Below, in pieces: positions 5,901 to 8,135 of a stretch of 8,135 nucleotides of DNA. Within the stretch, counting starts at the first letter, position 1, and every line of letters begins with the position of its first letter. The notes beneath the pieces are model-generated. The model did no database searches, had not been told where the DNA came from, and saw only the letters and a program-made list of their open reading frames with translations. A program made the translations under genes and the position numbers. The stretch is from Oscillospiraceae bacterium (GTDB lineage: Bacteria; Bacillota; Clostridia; Oscillospirales; Oscillospiraceae): positions 1-8,135 of the forward strand of contig JAQWCP010000053.1 in assembly GCA_028705905.1 (NCBI GenBank), in the 5' to 3' direction.

Positions 5901-8032
5901 TACGAATTTTACGTTACTTGAAAAATGCAAAGAAAATGGTGTGTTTTATTTTCGTTTTGCTGATTGTGCAGGCGTATTGTGATCTGAAGTTGCCAGAATA
6001 CACATCAGATATCGTGGATGTGGGGATCCAACAGAGTGGAATAGAGATGGCGGTGCCGACGCAGATTCGGGGGGATACGCTCTGGGGTGTTGGTTTGTTT
6101 CTGGAAGAAAGCGACACCGCATTTGTAGAAAGCCAATATGAAGAGACGTCAGAGGGCGTATATACCCTGATCGACGGAGCGGACGAAACACGACTCTCTC
6201 AGGTGATGTCCGCACCGCTGGCCCTTTGCGCCACGTTAACGGAGCAGACGGACCTTTCCACGCTGCGGGCCGCAGTGGAATCAGGCGCTACCTCAAAGGA
6301 ACAGTTTTTGCAGATGAAAGAGCAGATGGCAAACCAAACGGGATATGGCTCTATGTTGGAGCAAAAGGCAATTTTGACGGTGCGGCAGGAATATGAGGCA
6401 TTGGGGATGGACCTTGGGGCGATGCAGACATCCTATCTGCTGCGCAAAGGCGGTATGATGCTGCTACTTACCCTTGTCATGATAGGTGCGGCCATCTTGA
6501 CCTCCCTCCTGGCCGCCAAGGCGGCGGCGGGTGTGGGTCGGGATTTGAGAGGCCGGCAGTTCCGAAAGGTGGTGTCTTTCTCCAACGGGGAGATGGGCAA
6601 GTTTTCCACGGCATCTTTGATCACAAGGAGCACCAACGACATTCAACAAATTCAGATGGTTTCAGTCCTGCTGCTGCGGATGGTATCTTACGCCCCTGTT
6701 CTGGGGATTGGTGGTGTCATCAAGGTGCTTGGAAGCAAAACGGAGATGGGCTGGATCATTGTCGTAGCCGTGGCGATCATCTTTGCCGTCGTTTTTGTTC
6801 TGATGCGCATTACCATACCAAAATTCCAAAAGATGCAGTCTCTGGTGGATCGCCTGAACTTGGTCTCCCGGGAGATTTTAACTGGTGTGATGCCCGTCCG
6901 GGCCTTTGGCCGGGAGCAGCATGAAGAACAGCGATTTGAAGAAGCCAATGAAGATTTGATGAAAACCCAGCTCTTTACCAGCCGGATGATGAGCGTTATG
7001 ATGCCATCGATGATGCTGATTATGAACGGCATCACTATCCTGGTCGTCTGGGTGGGGGCAAAGGGCGTGGATTTTGGTACCCTGCAAGTGGGAGATATGA
7101 TGGCATTCATCACATACACCATGCTGATTGTCATGTCTTTCTTGATGTTGACTATGGTTTCCATCATGTTGCCCCGGGCGGGGGTTGCTGCTCGCCGGAT
7201 TGACGAGGTGCTGGCGGTAGAACCCACCATTCAGGATAAGGAAGCAGTACTGGACGATGCACTGGAGCATGTTCAGGGTGTGTTGCAGTTTGACAACGTG
7301 TCCTTCCGCTTCCCGGGAGCAGAAGAAGACACGTTGGAGAAAATCAGCTTTACAGCGCAGCCGAGACAGACTACGGCCATCATCGGCTCCACCGGCTGTG
7401 GCAAATCTACACTGCTCCATCTGATTCCTCGGTTTTACGATGTGACAGAAGGGAAGATCACCATTGACGGCGTGGACATCCGGGACATTTCTCAAAAAAA
7501 ACTGCGCAGCTTTTTGGGCTTTGTGCCGCAGCGGGGCATTCTCTTTTCTGGCGATATTGCCTCCAATCTGAAGTTCGGTGATCCGAAGATCACCGACGAA
7601 GAAATGGTCCGGGCGGCGGAGATTGCTCAGGCGGCAGATTTTATTGGCGCCAAGGAAGAAGGGTATCACAGCTCCATTGCCCAAGGCGGCAGTAACGTAT
7701 CCGGTGGGCAGAAGCAGCGGCTTTCCATAGCACGGGCCATTGCCAAGCACCCTAAAATTTTCCTCTTTGACGATAGCTTTTCCGCATTGGACTATCAGAC
7801 GGACGCCAAATTGCGAAAGGCATTGGCAGAATTTATTTCCGATGCTACGGTACTCATTGTAGCCCAGCGGATCAGCACGATTTTACATGCGGATCAGATT
7901 TTGGTGCTGGAAGAGGGAAAAATTGTAGGCAAAGGTACCCATCAGACGCTGATGGAAACGTGCAGTGCCTATCAAGAAATTGCCAGATCCCAGCTCTCGG
8001 AAGAAGAACTGAAAGGAGGACGTGGCGCATGA
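5897..8032 (+). CDS. ABC exporter half-transporter, degenerate-site subunit (permease plus ATPase)
   Basis: This 711-residue protein fuses a six-helix type IV exporter membrane domain (about 1-435) to an ATPase domain (about 460-700). TM1 is about 13-32 and TM2 about 185-207, with a roughly 145-residue segment between them where most family members have a short loop. The ATPase has Walker A GSTGCGKST (497-505), Q-loop Gln545, signature VSGGQ (601-605), Walker B IFLFD (621-625) and D-loop SALD (629-632). Two residues depart from consensus: Asp626 replaces the catalytic Glu, and Gln657 (VAQR) replaces the switch His. This pair marks the non-hydrolytic subunit of heterodimeric exporters such as TM287/288 and BmrCD. 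Its intact signature would complete the partner's active site. The start is fixed by the ATGA overlap with marR; only a weak AAAGGG (5878-5883) lies upstream, so coupling probably drives initiation. The partner starts at 8029. Multidrug or peptide export is likely, substrate unknown. Confidence 0.93.
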   Translation: MIRILRYLKNAKKMVCFIFVLLIVQAYCDLKLPEYTSDIVDVGIQQSGIEMAVPTQIRGDTLWGVGLFLEESDTAFVESQYEETSEGVYTLIDGADETRLSQVMSAPLALCATLTEQTDLSTLRAAVESGATSKEQFLQMKEQMANQTGYGSMLEQKAILTVRQEYEALGMDLGAMQTSYLLRKGGMMLLLTLVMIGAAILTSLLAAKAAAGVGRDLRGRQFRKVVSFSNGEMGKFSTASLITRSTNDIQQIQMVSVLLLRMVSYAPVLGIGGVIKVLGSKTEMGWIIVVAVAIIFAVVFVLMRITIPKFQKMQSLVDRLNLVSREILTGVMPVRAFGREQHEEQRFEEANEDLMKTQLFTSRMMSVMMPSMMLIMNGITILVVWVGAKGVDFGTLQVGDMMAFITYTMLIVMSFLMLTMVSIMLPRAGVAARRIDEVLAVEPTIQDKEAVLDDALEHVQGVLQFDNVSFRFPGAEEDTLEKISFTAQPRQTTAIIGSTGCGKSTLLHLIPRFYDVTEGKITIDGVDIRDISQKKLRSFLGFVPQRGILFSGDIASNLKFGDPKITDEEMVRAAEIAQAADFIGAKEEGYHSSIAQGGSNVSGGQKQRLSIARAIAKHPKIFLFDDSFSALDYQTDAKLRKALAEFISDATVLIVAQRISTILHADQILVLEEGKIVGKGTHQTLMETCSAYQEIARSQLSEEELKGGRGA

Positions 8033-8135
8033 GTGGAGATATGCAGAACAGACCAAGGCGTGGCATGGGTTTTGGTGGCCCTGGCCACATGAACGGGGAA
8101 AAGGCCCAGGACTTCAAAGGAACGATTCGGAAACT
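8029..8135 (+). CDS. Second ABC exporter half-transporter, N-terminal fragment (runs off the window)
   Basis: An ATG at 8029 overlaps the previous stop (ATGA, 8029-8032) and is preceded by AGGAGG (8014-8019) at 9 nt spacing. Thirty-five codons are visible. They encode a Gly/Met/Arg-rich leader (MSGDMQNRPRRGMGFGG) and then EKAQDFKGTIRKL, which resembles the cytosolic N-terminus before TM1 in second subunits of clostridial heterodimeric ABC exporters (compare EKAKDFKGT-type segments). No membrane or ATPase motif lies within the window, so identity rests on this short match and on the degenerate-site partner upstream. If correct, it should carry the catalytic Glu, the switch His and a degenerate signature motif. 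Confidence 0.75.
   Translation, partial: MSGDMQNRPRRGMGFGGPGHMNGEKAQDFKGTIRK

Noticed and set aside
6878..7750. Long minus-strand open frame of 290 codons opposite the ABC exporter gene
   Set aside because: It is antisense to highly conserved ABC ATPase motifs, has His/Cys/Gln-rich shadow composition and no family signature, so it is a shadow.
1..8135. Search for CRISPR arrays, insertion sequences, tRNAs, phage or defence genes
   Set aside because: No regularly spaced repeats, transposase motifs, terminal inverted repeats with target duplications, cloverleaf sequences or recognisable defence proteins are seen. All large open regions are accounted for by the listed genes and RNA.

Overview
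The window looks like a chromosomal segment from a Clostridia-class Firmicute, probably a gut Oscillospiraceae-type anaerobe. Four things point there: strong AGGAGG-type ribosome binding sites throughout, a large Bacillus/Clostridium-type SRP RNA with an Alu domain directly upstream of dnaX and ybaB, moderate GC content, and a MarR regulator followed by a paired ABC exporter. The lineage is inferred from layout and protein style; no search was run.

Left part (1-1916): a minus-strand gene for a membrane-anchored, spermidine-synthase-like protein (108-1724) is divergent from a plus-strand Crp/Fnr-family regulator (1917-2627). They share a 192-bp intergenic region with candidate promoters for each. 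A plausible Rho-independent terminator for the minus-strand gene lies at 21-48.

Centre (about 2640-5303): a housekeeping block holds the SRP RNA (about 2660-2965), dnaX (3042-4838) and ybaB/ebfC (4892-5254). A very strong 18-bp-stem terminator (5263-5302) closes it. The RNA belongs to co-translational membrane targeting. DnaX is the clamp-loader tau subunit of DNA polymerase III, and YbaB is a small DNA-binding protein. recR, which commonly follows ybaB in Firmicutes, is not here.

Right part (5304-8135): a near-consensus promoter drives an apparent three-gene operon. It contains a MarR-family repressor (5433-5900), the first half of a heterodimeric ABC exporter (5897-8032), and the start of the second half (8029 to beyond the window edge). 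Both gene junctions are ATGA overlaps. The first half carries the signature of the degenerate ATP site (Asp for the catalytic Glu, Gln for the switch His) and an unusually long extracellular insertion between TM1 and TM2.

I see no CRISPR array, insertion sequence, tRNA, phage gene or defence system. The segment is mostly ordinary core genome plus one regulated exporter operon. The most useful points are the SRP RNA, which an ORF-only annotation would miss, the dnaX start that would wrongly extend into it, and the extracellular domain of the exporter.
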